Source: Amoeboaphelidium protococcarum (taxonomy: Eukaryota > Aphelidiomycota > Aphelidea). From it: a stretch of DNA of 64,000 bases. The notes under the pieces were generated by a model. That model was not told where the DNA came from. It did no database searches and saw only the letters and a list, made by a program, of their open reading frames with translations. Both the position numbers and the translations under genes were made by a program. Shown here in pieces: positions 1-15,127 of the stretch; positions within the stretch are counted from its first letter, which is position 1, and each line of letters opens with the position of its first letter. The DNA is taken from the NCBI GenBank assembly GCA_023515745.1, contig JALECJ010000255.1, forward strand, positions 1,684,001-1,748,000, read 5' to 3'.

Positions 1-3000
1 CAAATACACTGGATGTTGCATCAATTACTGTAGATGTAGAATTTCCAGACAAAGAAGTTTCCGTAGCAGCAACAGTCGAGGTGAAGACTTCATCAGATAT
101 TGATTAATGAGTACTATACGATGTAATAACTGGCGCAACAGATTCACTGATAGTCTCAACCATAGTTGAACTTGTCTCAATTAGCAATGTAGACGTGGAA
201 TTTGCTTGAGTAAACTCCGAGCTACTAGACGTTGGCAACTGAATAATACTAGTGATGTAGATTTCTTCAGACGTAAAAGCAACCGTGACACCAGTGGACG
301 ATGACGCAAATTACAAATTTCCAGTTGTGGTTGTACCAGAGTTGACTTCAGATGAAATTGTCAAGCCCAAAGAACTACTTGACAGGTGCACAGACAGCAA
401 CTCGCTTGTAGTCTGAACATCAACACCGAGAGCACTAGTAGTAGTCACAATAACAGTTGCAGATTAAGTTGATGACAAAGAAACTGTAACGTCAGACTAG
501 CTAGCACCAGTGGTGCTCTGTCCAATAGATGGTTCTCCCAATAAACTGCTAGTGCTAGATTACATTGTCGCTGAACTTTCGACACTAGTCACAAATGCAA
601 CGATACTGGTTGTTTCCAACTCAATAACAGTACTTACTGCGACATATGTTGACTACGATGATGACACAACAGTCTCATCTGGTAGAGTAGACTATACAAT
701 CGAAGAAACACTATGAATCGGTGCAAAAGTAGAGGATTATTCAGTGGTAGTGGTAACAACAGTAGTTGCCTCAAAAGTTTAGCTCTCTTGTGAGGAAACA
801 CTAGTAACAGCATTGTCAGACACAGATGATGACAAAGCAATAGAACTCAGCAAATCCGCACTAGTAGTCTGACTATACGTCCAAGACCCCGCAGCAGATA
901 CAGTAGTAGCAAAGTCTGAAGAATATACATTTGCATTTGTGGAAGCTGAGTTAACAGTCGTAGATGTATCTAGAGTACCACTTGAGATCTAAATAAGCGT
1001 AGAAGTCTGGTCATCAACCACAGCAGTAGCCAAAACAGTCGAAGTTGTACTAGAAGCCAGAGTTGAACTCTATACGATACCAACAGAACTTGTAGTCTCA
1101 AGCGCCGACTCGCTTTAAGTCAAAATGCTTGTACTTTATCCAGGGCTCAGGGTGGAACTAACTGGCTATACAGATGAACTTATTGAAACTTCCAATGACG
1201 TAAATTAGCTCGAAGATGAGACCGCGTTCGCCGAAGTTACCACATCATCAATGTAGGAGCTACTTAAAGATATCTCCGTAGTCGATTATACAGTTGTGGA
1301 AGACACCTCAATTGTTAAACTTTCAGCAGAAGTAGTAGCAAGGCCAGATGAAGTCTAGCTGACAGCATCTGAGGACAACGTAGAAACTGTTCCAACAGGC
1401 ACTGAAGACTATCCAATGGACTAAAAAATGCTAGTAGTTTCCCAAATCCCAGCGATACTCGATTGTGAAGACAGCGTTGACATATAAGAGGACATAATAG
1501 CAGTACTTGCAACAGTGTCTACTAAGGTCTGAGATGACTGACTAACAAACGAACCTTCGCTCAAAGTGGTAGTATCAGCAAAGCTTGCACTCTATGTTGA
1601 AGTCGAATACAGCGATACTATTACATCAGAGGTACTTCCAACGTTCATAAACGAAGACTACGAGTTAACGCCAATAGTGCTAATTGTCTCCATGGTGGAT
1701 TATTCAGGAATCAATGTAGTCTCCAAAGTCGCAATAATAGTTGGACTAGAAGCTTCAACCGTAGACTGACTACCGTACGTACCCAAGCTGACTGAAGATG
1801 TCGAACCAGTCAACAAAATATCTGAAGAAGTCCCATATGTAGACCATTGACCAATGCTAGACGTACTAAATAAGGCAGAACTTTCAGACGCAACTGTTGC
1901 AAACGCACTCGTACTTAATTAAGTTGCCAAGGTCAGAGAGCTTTAGGTAGACTCCATAGTACTAACCATAACACTGCTAGCTGCACTAATGTAAGATGTA
2001 GACAACGTACTTAAGGTACTGGTGGAAGACGCATCTGAAGCAGATTGACTACTTGAAGTGACTGGACTCGTGTACAGATCTGCGGTGGTCAATTAAGCGG
2101 CAGAGGTGCTAACAGATGTGACTGCAGTAGTGGATGTAGAGCCTAAACTGCTAGTTGACTTCTACGAAGAGGCAATCGAATCAGAACTCAAGACATTAGT
2201 GGACTACATTGCAAAATAAGTTGATAGTATTGATGTCGAGGCAGTAGCAGAGCCGATGGCAGCGGTAGAAACTGAGCTTAACTGAGGTGTCTCACTCGTA
2301 ACAGAAGAGCTCAGTACCATTTCACTAGTAGACACAAGCAGAGAAGTAAAATCAGTTCCAGTTACAGTTGTGATAGATCTCGTGGATGTGGTGGTAGGAG
2401 TTGAGGATGTAGATGAAGTCAACGCAGATGCAGATGATGTAGTCAGCGAAGTCAAAACAACACCAGTGGATGAGGAACTTGTCGCAATCAAAGTCGACAT
2501 ACTGCTACTTTATCCAGTCGAAGATGTAGTACTAACACTAGTACTGGTACTTGTACTTGTCAAAGGAACGGTGGTTGTGGAGGTAGTTGTCGACTTAGTA
2601 GTGGAAGTTGATGTGGTGGTACTCTTGGAGGAAGTCGACGTCGTTGTTGTGGTTGAAGTCTGAGTACTAGTTGTTGTTGTTGAACTCTTAGTGGTAGTGG
2701 TAGTAGTCCTTGTGCTAGTACTAGTTATAGTTGTTATCAGTGGAGTCTAAGTACTCGTTGTTGTCGTTGACGTTGTAGTTGTCGTAGGAGTCTTAGTACT
2801 CGTTGTTGTAGTTGTCGTTGGAGTCCTAGTCGAGGTAGTTGTAGTGGTGGTCGTGGATGTAGTGGTAGTAGTAGTAGTCGTCGTTGTAGTAGTCGTGGTA
2901 GTGATAGGATAAGGATATGGAACTATTCTTAGATGACTTCCACTAGACGGTTGAGCCAAACCAATCACGACACTATTGACAGCTTAAGTACCTCCAATAC

Positions 3001-4222
3001 CAACAGGCTCTTGAAGATTAGCCACTTGGGGAACAAAAGAGCTAATCAAATTTCCAGATACAGAGTCATACTTTGCCATAACAATTTGGAACTACGACGG
3101 ATTAGCATAGGAGCTTCCAATAGCTATGTACTGATTAGCGGCGACGTCATCATACAAACCGACTGCGGTGCCGATATCTCTCAAATAAATAACATTAACA
3201 ACGGAAACAGAAGTACTCATTGTGATAACGACTCCAACTGGAGAGGCAACTGCTGGTGACAAGACAAAGTCCGGAGTAACAGATTATGACGTAGTACCAA
3301 ATATCTTACAAGCTCCGGTGCGACAGTCAGCAGAAGTCAAAGAGGACACTTACCCAGCGACAGCATTGAAATTACACGTAAAACCAAACCATATTGACCA
3401 AATACATGTTGTCATAGGCCGTACCACAAGCGCAGAATTACCATCGGTCATTGCATAGAAAGGACTCGTATCCAGACCACCAACGACTTAATCAGCCTTA
3501 AATGCGGTTGAAGCTTACATACGCAGCGCATTGATGCTAGCAGAGCCAGATAGCCCAGAAGCAGTCACCGCGTAAGATGTCATCAACACCAAATTAGTTG
3601 TCACACCTAAACGTGTGGTGCCGGCTATGTACAAAATATAGACTTGATTTTCATCATTATATACACCACCCATAATATGGGCAATAGCGGAGTCAGCAGA
3701 TGTGGCCAGGCAAAGAGACTCCACAAACTCCATAGCACCTGTGGAGCTCAATTAGAACATGGAAATGACAGGATTCACTCTGCCATTACAATTTACTGCA
3801 AAGTAAGGAGACCTGTTATTCTTACGCGCCGACTTACTTTTACTGGAAGCACCGAGATAGAGATAGCCAGTGTTACGATCAATGTCCATCACAGGCTCAA
3901 CATCATTAGCCGTACCACCAAGGAGCACTTGGCTTATAAGATTACCAGTAATATCATACTCTTCAATAAACAAATCAATACCACCAGACTAACCAATATA
4001 GACGGTGGGAGATGTCACTTGATTTTGCAGATTATTCTGCCCTTGAAATGTACCATAAATATAAATCCTATTATTACCTTCGTAAAACACGCTTCTGTAG
4101 TTGACACGGTTTGTTAATGTCATGGCCTGCGCAATGGTGGTTGATAGATTAATCAACAACAGTAGTAAATTAAACACCAGCCATTGTTTCACGCCTTGAG
4201 GATTAACAATACGAGGTAACAT
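1..4222 (-). CDS. giant Thr/Ser-rich secreted or cell-surface protein (partial, 3' end outside window)
   Basis: An open frame (TAA/TAG = Gln) runs from the ATG at 4222 through the left edge, at least 1,407 codons. Residues about 14-32 form a hydrophobic signal peptide ending ...TTIAQA. A globular N-terminal part of roughly 410 residues follows, rich in aromatic and beta-type residues (position about 2920-4120). From about 2910 downward it becomes a nearly pure Thr tract broken by Ser, Lys and Arg (2640-2910), then a long Ser/Thr/Val mucin-like stalk to base 1. Such stalks are usually O-glycosylated in wall or surface adhesins. The N-terminal domain has no family I recognise. Some plus-strand frames across the repeat are also open, but they are Val/Glu-rich shadows of the Thr codons. 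No intron is needed. The C-terminus (GPI signal or membrane anchor) is not visible. Confidence 0.8.
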
Positions 4223-5382
4223 TGTAATTCCAATTCAACGATTAATAATCCTATTTATTAACAAATAAATCAATGTAGTATCGACAAATTGATTAAGCAA
4301 AGGTGTGGATAAGGAAGTAGAAAGTATACTACATATAGTGATTGCCAACAAAGTAAAGTAACCAACTGGTTGCTATGCGACGCTGATTCGCTGGTAATAT
4401 GCAGCCCAGACCAATGTTCTAAACTCGGTCTAATTATATACCAAACAGCGGATCGACATTACATTAGTTACATGAGGCGTTCACAAAATCTAATATTTTC
4501 ACTGATATTATGGAGGCATTTCTATACAAAACTTTAAGTTGTTTCATGGTTAGTAGTGATCTCTTATTACGAATGGTGCGTTGAGAAAAACACAAAGCCC
4601 TCACTAGCGGAAGTCTCTGTACACCGGCTTCTGAGAAATGACATTGAAACGATTTACCTGGACAAACTTTAATCATTTTATTAGTTTTACAAACTGAAAG
4701 GTTTCAGAAAGTTGGTAGCTATCGGACCAAGCTTACTTTATCACGTAATCAGATAAAAAGTTGAAAAATGCTATGGGTGATAACGAATGTGCAACATGTC
4801 GCGCCTAAACGAGCTGAAGAACTGGTGAAAAAGTTCATTGCCTCAATGATTGAGAGTATTCTTATTAAGCAACATCTAGGCTATATTAAAAAGCATTAAG
4901 AAAACGGTGGGTAGAGTATCAACATTAGATATTAACAACATTGTACTTCCGTACAACATATGATAATGATCGTGAAAAACGAAAGAAGGGTAAATACAGT
5001 ACAACTGCTGATCATGGATAGAAATCTAAAAGGAACATTGCTATCACTAATAAAGCGTGATAAAGGAACGGTCGTCGTCTCATCCGCGCGTTCCGTCCAA
5101 TCGTCCGAGTGGCTGAGTCATAATAGATTTATTTATGTGAAGTTCAATAAGGTGATATGAAACAGATTTGATCATAATCTATAAAAAGCGCTTCAAAGTG
5201 CAAGGTATACTGAGCACTGAGATAGATTTAATATCCACTAAAATATTGCCTGAATTAATAAGGGAACAGAAAAAGGAAAATGACGTACGAAGATCCCTGC
5301 TGAAGTTCATTGCAATTACTATAGAATTATCACGGAGATTCACGACTTCGTTCACTTATTCAAAAGTCAAAACCATAAGCTC
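4223..5382. other. intergenic, nothing recognised
   Basis: Gap of about 1.2 kb between the start of the Thr-rich gene and the 3' end of the next minus-strand gene. It should hold the promoter of the Thr-rich gene. Plus-strand frames at 4960-5160 and 5168-5404 are short, contain no in-frame TAA/TAG, resemble nothing, and the second overlaps the end of a better gene. I saw no RNA gene. Confidence 0.5.
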
Positions 5383-6087
5383 TCATGCCTTCTTGCTCAA
5401 GTGAGGCTTAACCACACTGATGATGTCCATAAGTTGCTTCCTTGCAGCGGCTCTAATTGGATCTTGAACGCGTGCGACGATAGGTAAATAGTCATCCAGA
5501 GAATTGCAGCGGTTGGGATTCATAGGTGTGTTCAAGTCCTTGCTTGGGAAGTTTCTGTCAAACTCCTTAAAGTAAAATAAGTCTTCATCATGCTCTTAAA
5601 ACTTGATGTAATCATCTTTGCGAATACCGCCACTTTAGTCCTTATTAGAGACAAACATTCTACCAAGCGAAAGATCGAAGAAGTTTACATTAGAGTACTT
5701 GTCCACTGACACGCCGTCAACGACAGAAGAGCCTTCAGACACAGCATTCTCAAAGAAGTCAGGAATCGTGTAATACAAACCATCTAAACGGACGCACTCT
5801 TCAACTCCAAAGATATCTAATCCACCCATGACTAGATCTTAGTCAGAGTAGAAAAAGATCTTCAACCCATACTGGCTAACCTCTATTTCAAGTAGGACTT
5901 GATTTTGGTCTCTGTCCAACAACAGATTAACATTGTCATAAAAATCGGTATATCCCGAAATTTCGATACGCGTCGAGAATCTATTGACCATTGGCGACAC
6001 CGCATTCTCGCTCAGAACAATTTCATGTTACTGAGGTAGACATAAAGCCAGTTCAATAATGCACAGAGGAATTAAATGTTTAAACAT
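5383..6087 (-). CDS. putative secreted protein, unknown family
   Basis: A 234-codon intronless frame starts at ATG 6087 and stops at TGA 5383-5385, with several TAA/TAG codons read as Gln. The first 17 residues (MFKHLIPLCIIELALCL) look like a signal peptide. The remainder is acidic and aromatic with no transmembrane segment or recognisable motif. Only two or three Cys are present, so it is not a typical Cys-rich effector. It is transcribed away from the COX4 gene and shares a 250-bp upstream region with it. I do not recognise the family, and function is unknown. Confidence 0.65.
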
Positions 6088-6338
6088 ATTTTTAGTAATA
6101 AATAAGCGTGGTAGTGGTGGAAATGAAGTGATGTTGAGAGAAACGCGAAATTTGGGGCAAGATGCGTTCGATTTGATTATACCCTCTCGCTTTGGTCGCT
6201 CTAAACGCTGAAATAAATTTTCTCGCTAGTTCTTTCCGTCAATCTGGTCAGTGCGTGTTTTTCCTTGTCCGTTTTGTCCAATTCTCTCTCTTTAAATCTT
6301 TTTAAGAGTCTTTACGTAGGAGCTAAAGGAAGTATAAA

Positions 6339-7240
6339 ATGTTGCGTTCAAGTATTCAAAAGTCTCTATAGTCCGCGCAATTAACTGGTAGCCAAAGATT
6401 TGGCCGTATGGCTTCGGCATGTCGCTCCTATGCAACCCAAGGTGGTGCTCATGGACACGATCATCATCATCATGAGTAGCCTCACGTTGAGCTGGCCGAT
6501 GTTCTGGTGCAGCGTTATTAGGGAACCGCTGACTAGAATACTGTTCTGTAGCGCTTTGAGTAGCTGAAGCGTAATCATAGTAAGATTAATTAAATAAGAT
6601 TGTATATCTAAAGAGTATTTAATGATATGATAATACATGCTAATGCGCGAACGAATGACGTAAAGCGTCAATTCGTGTACATTGTGTACAGTATGTGTTA
6701 TCTGAATGTTTATTTTATGTAGTGCAATTCCTATCTCTGGATATCAATTGGAACTTTTATAAGCCTGAGCAGCAGACTGAGTTCTTGCGCCAGTTGGATA
6801 CTCTGATTAAGGATGGCTATTCCTCGTGGTCCCAGGATAAGAAGAAGTCGTTCAACTTGGCCAATGTCGAGCAGTACTTTGATAAGGATCTCAAGACATG
6901 GGACGCCGTGCTGACCAAGAATGAAGAGCTGCAGCGTGGCGACTGGAAGTTGATGTCGCCTGAGGAGAAGAAGGCTGCCATGTACCTGGCTTTCGGTCCA
7001 GTGAATGTCAAGGATGATTCCACCACGAAAATTGTTGGCCTCAGCATTGCTTTCATGGTGGCTACTGGCATCTTTTACTACGCTCTGGTCAAGTACTTCC
7101 GCTCCAAGAAGAATATGCCTAATCTGACGCCAGAGTGGCAAGAAGCGGAGAAGGAGCGCTTTATCAAGGAGCGTCGTAATCCATACACTGGTGAGTCTGC
7201 GCACCTGTTCACCAAGGATGGCATCAAGGAAGTTGAATGA
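6339..7240 (+). CDS. cytochrome c oxidase subunit IV (yeast Cox5 type), mitochondrial
   Basis: Nuclear subunit of respiratory complex IV in the inner membrane. Exon 1 starts at ATG 6339 with an Arg/Ser/Gln-rich presequence (MLRSSIQKSLQS...) and a short His run. One intron is required: the donor is GTAATC at 6571 or GTAAGA at 6580 and the acceptor TAG at 6721-6722; both donors keep frame (249 or 252 residues). Exon 2 carries the subunit IV body: the KxWxxLSPEEKKAAMYLAFGP-like segment, one transmembrane helix (about GLSIAFMVATGIFYYALVKYF), then the LTPEWQEAEKERFIKERRNP tail typical of fungal Cox5. Stop is TGA 7238-7240. The gene is convergent with the KDM4 gene, about 170 bp apart. Family is confident; the exact 5' splice site is not. 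Confidence 0.9.
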
Positions 7241-7409
7241 ACACCTTTCGATAGTGATCACTTAAAAAATTAATTGAATTTTCCTAATTACGGATTATTG
7301 ATTTAAGTTTGCTCTTTCACACGTAGTGCTAAAGAATAATAATGAAAAGAGAATATCAAATCAAATGATGACATTTATCTCTGCAGTACACAACCTAATC
7401 ATCAGTCAG

Positions 7410-9467
<2,058 letters not shown>

Positions 9468-9829
9468 TAGTATATATTTCAATAAAATTGGACTAAATTG
9501 CTATATTCGAACTATAAAAGGTGAGAGTAAAAGAGATTTTGAAGAGAAAGAGCGACGCGTGACAGGTCGGAGAAAATTTGAGTCGCGATCACTCAGTAGG
9601 TAGGAAGGAAGACAGGTCACATTTTAAGCTCATGATGTTTCAGAATTTTTCAACGCGTAAATGTTCTCCTATTGAATGATACTAAACTTAATATAGACTT
9701 GGATGTTTAAATCTTTTGATATAATCATAAAATTACGCATTATAAAGTGTTTCATTTATCCGAACATAGAGGCGATATAGTTTATAAACAATTAAAGAGG
9801 TATATTTTAACAACAACTAGCGTGTTGTA
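9468..9829. other. intergenic between two minus-strand genes
   Basis: About 360 bp of AT-rich sequence separating the kinase stop from the KDM4 start, presumably the KDM4 promoter and kinase 3' end. No gene, repeat or RNA seen. Confidence 0.5.
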
Positions 9830-12052
9830 TCATTACTTCAAAGTGGAAGTTGAATCGGACCATTTATTCTTCCAGCGGTTAAGGAGATAACTGGTTGTTC
9901 CTGACGTGTCTACATGCGCTGGTTCAGATCTTGAGACAGGAGTCTGAGATGTACCACCACCCATGCCACTGCCACTCGTAAGTTTTCTACCTTTTCTGAT
10001 TGTTCCGCCGTAATCTGTTGAGAACGGTCCGGATGTCAACTACTTCTCCGCCTTGATGTTGTTAGAATTAAGCGTGATCTCTTGCACCAGGCGATTACTA
10101 AATTGACTATCACTGCGATCAATCTTTTCCAGAATTTCATACAACTTGGATATTAATGATTAGCTCTCCGCTGACTGGTCATCAGACTTCACTTTTAATA
10201 GGGATGGCGCAATTACTTACGTAAAAGTGACAGACATGGCCGGTGACGGTGTGGCCGTGATTAGCGAGGACCTACCTGATCCTTGCGGTGGAGTCTTTTT
10301 GCCACTCAGTTTACCATTTGAAGAAGATGCAGATGAATTCTACTTTTGCTACTACTACTACTGTGGCTCTTGAGATAATCGTCTCATTGGCCGAGGAGAA
10401 CTGCCGGGCGTTCTATTCGGACTTGCAACACTACTATCACTTCCTCTAGCACCTGATGCATTTTAAATTGGTCTTCGCTCAATACGCGGACTTCCCAGTG
10501 GAGATTAACTTCCTTGATTACTATTGCTGTTATTATTAATGTTAGCCGGACGGCGAGGAAGTCTAGGAGATGAATCACTAGATTAAGTCAATTGTTACCT
10601 GTTCAGATACTACTACTATTACTACACGGCGGAAGAACGGATTTCATTAACATTAGGAGAGTCTTATTGCATAGCAAATGGTGTGATCTTTCTCTCTGGA
10701 GTCTTGACATCTTTCTGCTGCTTAAGCGCTTCTCTTACAGTTCCAAAATCCCACTTTATAGTCTCGTTATTGCTGATTTACTTGTTTAACTCGCTACACT
10801 AAATAATTTTAATAATTATGGTGATCTAAATAGAATGATAATAATTAATCTTACTGAGCATCATCGTCATCTGAATCTGAATTATGAGACAATTTATACT
10901 GTTGATATCTTTCAATGAGCTCTATCAGATGAGAGTTCTTCTTTGCTGATTTAATGAACTTGTGCTTGAGAAGATCTTTGGCACTTGGTCTCTCATCGGC
11001 ATCCTTGTTCAGACAGAGAGCCACAAATTCCTTGAATGGCTTTGAGAATGGTCCATCCAGAGTAGGTGGATCATTCTTGGGGATGAGGAAGAGTACTCTC
11101 ATAGGATGACAATCAGCATAAGGTGGCTCACCTTTACACATTTCAATACACGTTATTCCCAGAGACCATATATCCGCTTTCTAATCATATCCAGTTTACT
11201 TGATAACTTCCTACATTCCATCATAAGTTAATTAACTTTATAAAACATACTAATATAAGAATTCTTACCGGAGCCATCCAGAACGGAGTACCGACAAATG
11301 TCTATCTTTTACTTCTCTACTGAGTCAACTGAGCAGCAACTCCCTACAAAACAAGTAACAATTAGATATCATCACGTAACAGTATTAGAAAAGCTGAAAT
11401 TTAAATAAATACTTACAAAATCGGCCAATTTAACATCCCCTGCACTGGATAATAGGACATTTGCAGCTTTGATGTCTCGATGGATTTTATTTTCAGAGTG
11501 CAAATACTCCAAGCCTTTCAGTAGTTCACGAACAATAATCGCTGTATGGGCTTCATCAAACGGACCAGGGAGCAACTACAAAGTACAGTATAGATAGTAA
11601 TGGTTAACAGTCTTCACGTATAATATATTCTTACCAAGTCCATGACAGAACCACCGGCCAGATACTCCATGACTATCCATAAATTGGATTAAATCACATA
11701 AGATCCAAAATATCTGATTATATAGTCGCTCTTGTTCACCTGAGATAGCATGTTAATCTCCTACTACACATCATCAACATCATCCTCCGCATCCTCTAAA
11801 TTGATAATCTTGACAGCAACAGCAGACTGAGTCTCTCTATCAATTCTACACTCAATTGAAAGGTGACAGTAGTTAATAAATAACATCCAAAGATTTAAAT
11901 AATGTAATGATAATAACAGCTTACGCTTTCCACACTTCACCAAAACTTCCCTTACCAATCTTCTCCAGCAGATTGTAACGCTCCAACGGATCAATGTACT
12001 TTAAAGAAGTTTGACTCTAATTTTATCTGACAAGAAGATTAGCCGAAGACAT
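9830..12052 (-). CDS. Ste20-family GCK-III (MST/SPS1-like) serine/threonine kinase
   Basis: Protein kinase of the germinal-centre-kinase III group, used in polarity, septation and stress signalling. Five small introns (11846-11924, 11576-11634, 11344-11416, 11211-11268, 10794-10854) give a 630-residue protein with frame kept throughout. Motifs seen: [11 protein letters not shown] (P-loop), VAVKII (VAIK Lys), [21 protein letters not shown] (DFG), [13 protein letters not shown] (activation segment and APE), [15 protein letters not shown] at the lobe end. After an acidic Ser/Asp stretch comes an IKWDFGTV motif, as often follows GCK-III kinase domains. A long Ser/Gln/Pro/Arg-rich linker and a conserved-looking C-terminal part follow. 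Start ATG 12052, stop TGA 9830-9832. Linker poly-Gln is written partly as TAG repeats. Confidence 0.92.
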
Positions 12053-12726
12053 TATTACTATAACTATTACTAGTCCTCCAAGTACAGTACTTTAGTTAAA
12101 ATAAAGGAAGTGAAACGTGAAATGACAACAGAAGGATTGTGGAAATCCGATTTTAAACAAGTTGAAACAATGCCGAGTGAGTGAAAGACAAACGATCGCT
12201 CCCTTTATGAGAAGAGTCCAAGAGTGTTGATTAGCACTGTGCTGTGGATGAAAGATGAGATTAGTCTTAAAAAGTTCCGATTTTTACACAAATAATAATA
12301 ACCATTCCCAGTTCTTTCTTACTCCGCTGATATAATATATGCAGCAGAGACCAACTGTTGGGGTGAAATAAGACGCGGTATGTCTCTGTCAACTGACGGA
12401 GTAACTACAGTACTTATTGAGCAGTAAATAATCTTTATTAATTCATTACATTTATCTTTTAAAATTTATGCTTATTGAAAGAGTACTACGGTGTCTTTAT
12501 AAATGTTCATATGTCTGAAATTAAGTCTTGAGATTATTAGCCTTGAAGAAGGGTCATCCCTTACAGTTGTTGAGTCGCGTCTTTAATATTTTCACTTCAA
12601 GCTGAAAACTGGTCAAATCTCTCTCCTTGATCAGTTAAATAAAACGCTGTGCATTTGGATAGTTTAAGTCAAGAACTTGTTTAGTTAATAGTATTTGATT
12701 ATATCTGCTCTCGATTTAATCTAAAG
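12053..12726. other. divergent intergenic region
   Basis: About 670 bp between two divergently transcribed genes (kinase to the left, DBP7-like helicase to the right). It should hold both promoters. No gene or repeat recognised. Confidence 0.5.
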
Positions 12727-15081
12727 ATGGAAAAGGATTACATGTTAAATTTGGCGTATGAGGTTGCTGGAGTGAAATAGGCGCGTGATGATAAGTCTGG
12801 TGGGAAGACGAATGATGGTAATACTACTACGCAGAGTAGATAAGGTGGTGGGAAATAAGTTATCAGTTCCCTATTTCCTAGAAGTAAAAAGTAGACATTA
12901 AAAGATTATTAAAATGACGCTGATGGTGGATAATTGAATGTTGAGTCGTATCTCACACAACATCCTATCAAGTCCAATTTTGAAGTTTCTAATGGTATTG
13001 ACGCGTAAGGTGAAGACTCTTTTGATAACTATGGTCTATATCCTGATTTGGCTAGTCATTTACGCGTAAAGATGCAGTTAGTTCAGCCAACCGCGATTTA
13101 GTCTGCAGCTTTACCAGTTCTGCTGTCCAAAGAGGAGTGTGATGCGAGGGATGTTATCATATAAGCATAGACTGGTAGTGGAAAGAGTTTAGCGTACTTG
13201 TTGCCTATAATCAGTCAACTGCTCACCATGACCGCCTAGTCTAGTTCCCCATTGAACCGTCAGGATCAAGGTACAATGGCCTTGATCTTGTGTCCTACGC
13301 GAGAGCTGGCTAACTAAGTTAATGAGGTGTTGGACAAGGTTCTGTCTCTGAAATATCCCAACCGATGGATAGTTAATGGTGCTATCACTGGTGGCGAGAG
13401 CAGAAAGTCTGAGAAGGCCCGTCTGCGTAAAGGCGTATCGATTCTGGTGACTACTCCAGGTCGCCTGTTGGATCATATGGAGACTACGTATTCATTCAAG
13501 ATTGAGAATTTGTAATGGTTTGTCATGGATGAAGCTGATAGATTCTTGGAAATGGGATTCCAAGATGCGGTTAGGAAAATATTGAAGGTGCTGGGTGAAA
13601 AGTGTCCTGATGGAGCTTTCCAATCTGTCCTCTGCTCGGCCACTGTATCTAAACAGGTGACTGAAATTGGTGGTATCAAGTTGAGGAATCCGCATTATAT
13701 ATCTGCTCAGAAGGCTAACAAGAATGCCAATAGATCTGGCTCGATCGCCGAGAAGGAGTAACTTAGTGTGGTGCCTAATCAGCTGAAATAGTATTATGCT
13801 GTTGTACCTGTAAAGTAGAGGCTGGTTGCTCTTTGTGCTTTCATCATTTAGATGCATAATACGCGTAAAGTGTTCAAGTACACTGAGGAGCAGTTCACCA
13901 AGACTATCATATTCATGTCTAATTGTGATTCGATTGATTTTCATTATGAGCTATTGACTTTTAGAGAGGAAGAAGGTGGTAGTACTTAAGGCGGAATTAT
14001 GAACAATGATTTTGTAAGGAAACTGGTAGAAGCTGATCAGTTGGATTCTGATTAATTAGATGATAGCAAAGACGACGAAGACGCTGATGATGAAGAATTT
14101 AGTGAAGGTAATGGTGATTTAAGTGATAGTGATGCTCAGTAACAGACTGCAACCGTCAATAAAGACGAAAAGAAATCCGATTTATCGAGGACCCTTTCGG
14201 CGGCATTTGGAGATAGAGCAGATAAAGTGTTAGTATTGAAGTTGCATGGTAATATATCACATGAGGATAGAATGAAAACGTTTAAGCTGTTCAAGAATGT
14301 CAAGGATCGACATGTCATTCTTTTATCTACCGATGTCTCTGCCAGAGGATTGGACATTCCAAATGTGGGAAATGTCATTCAGTACGATGTTCCCACTGAT
14401 ATCAAGGACTACTTGCACAGAATGGGTAGAACGGCACGTATGGGCCAGTCAGGAGATGGAGCTTTGTTTTTGATGCCACATGAAGTTGATTATCTCACTC
14501 AGTTGTATGAGCATGGCGTGTAGTTGAGTGCAAAAGACATGAAGGTTGTGTTTAAGAGTTTCTAACCGTCTCATTAGTCTGCTAACAATAGTAATAAAGA
14601 TTAGAAAGTCAATCATCAACTGCAAGAGATAATCAGTCATTTTCATTTAAAGTTGGAGAATCACGTCTAGAATGATCAAGATCTGAAGTTTATGGCAAAG
14701 AAGGCGTACATGTCAACCGTAAAGGCCTATGCTACTCATCCAGCTGAACACAAGGCTATATTCCATATCAAACGTTTGCATTTGGGACATCTGGCAAAGG
14801 CGTTTTGTCTGCGTGAGATGCCTTCTAAATTGAGAATTGGCAAAGAGAATTTTAGAATTAGTAGATAGACTGGTGCTGACGACGATATTGGAGATATATC
14901 ATCGTAACAGCCCGGTAAACGTGGAAATCAGATTGCTGATGATATGGACAGATATGCCGACAGGAGGAGTCGTAACGTCCAGAGTTATGCCAAACGTCGT
15001 GAGTTGTGGGGTGAATTTGACTCTGCTCCAAAGTATGAGGAAATCTCATAGAATCGCTTCAAGAAATTGAAGAGAAAATGA
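12727..15081 (+). CDS. DEAD-box RNA helicase, DBP7/DDX31 family (60S ribosome biogenesis)
   Basis: Nucleolar helicase for early large-subunit assembly. A single intronless frame of 784 residues, ATG 12727 to TGA 15079-15081. Motifs: [11 protein letters not shown] and QPTAIQ (Q motif region), AQTGSGKS at about residue 147 in which both flanking Gln are written TAA and TAG, PTRELANQ (TAA), [20 protein letters not shown] near 267, SAT near 304, [12 protein letters not shown] and [13 protein letters not shown] near 562. An acidic insert (about 435-480) separates motifs III and IV. The tail [27 protein letters not shown]-like block is diagnostic for DBP7/DDX31 against other DEAD proteins; it is followed by a basic C-terminus. 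The universal helicase Gln positions coded by TAR make this one of the best proofs of the altered code. Confidence 0.95.
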
Positions 15082-15127
15082 AAATCTAGTAGGCATGAAT
15101 AAAATATATACAATATAATAACGATTA

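Noticed and set aside
2370-2663. Plus-strand Val/Glu-rich frame across the Thr repeat.
   Set aside because: It is the antisense of Thr/Ser codons in a repetitive region; the minus frame has a signal peptide and continues for 4 kb.
4960-5404. Two small plus-strand frames as genes.
   Set aside because: No TAR Gln codons, no motif, and the second overlaps the 3' end of a better-supported minus-strand gene.
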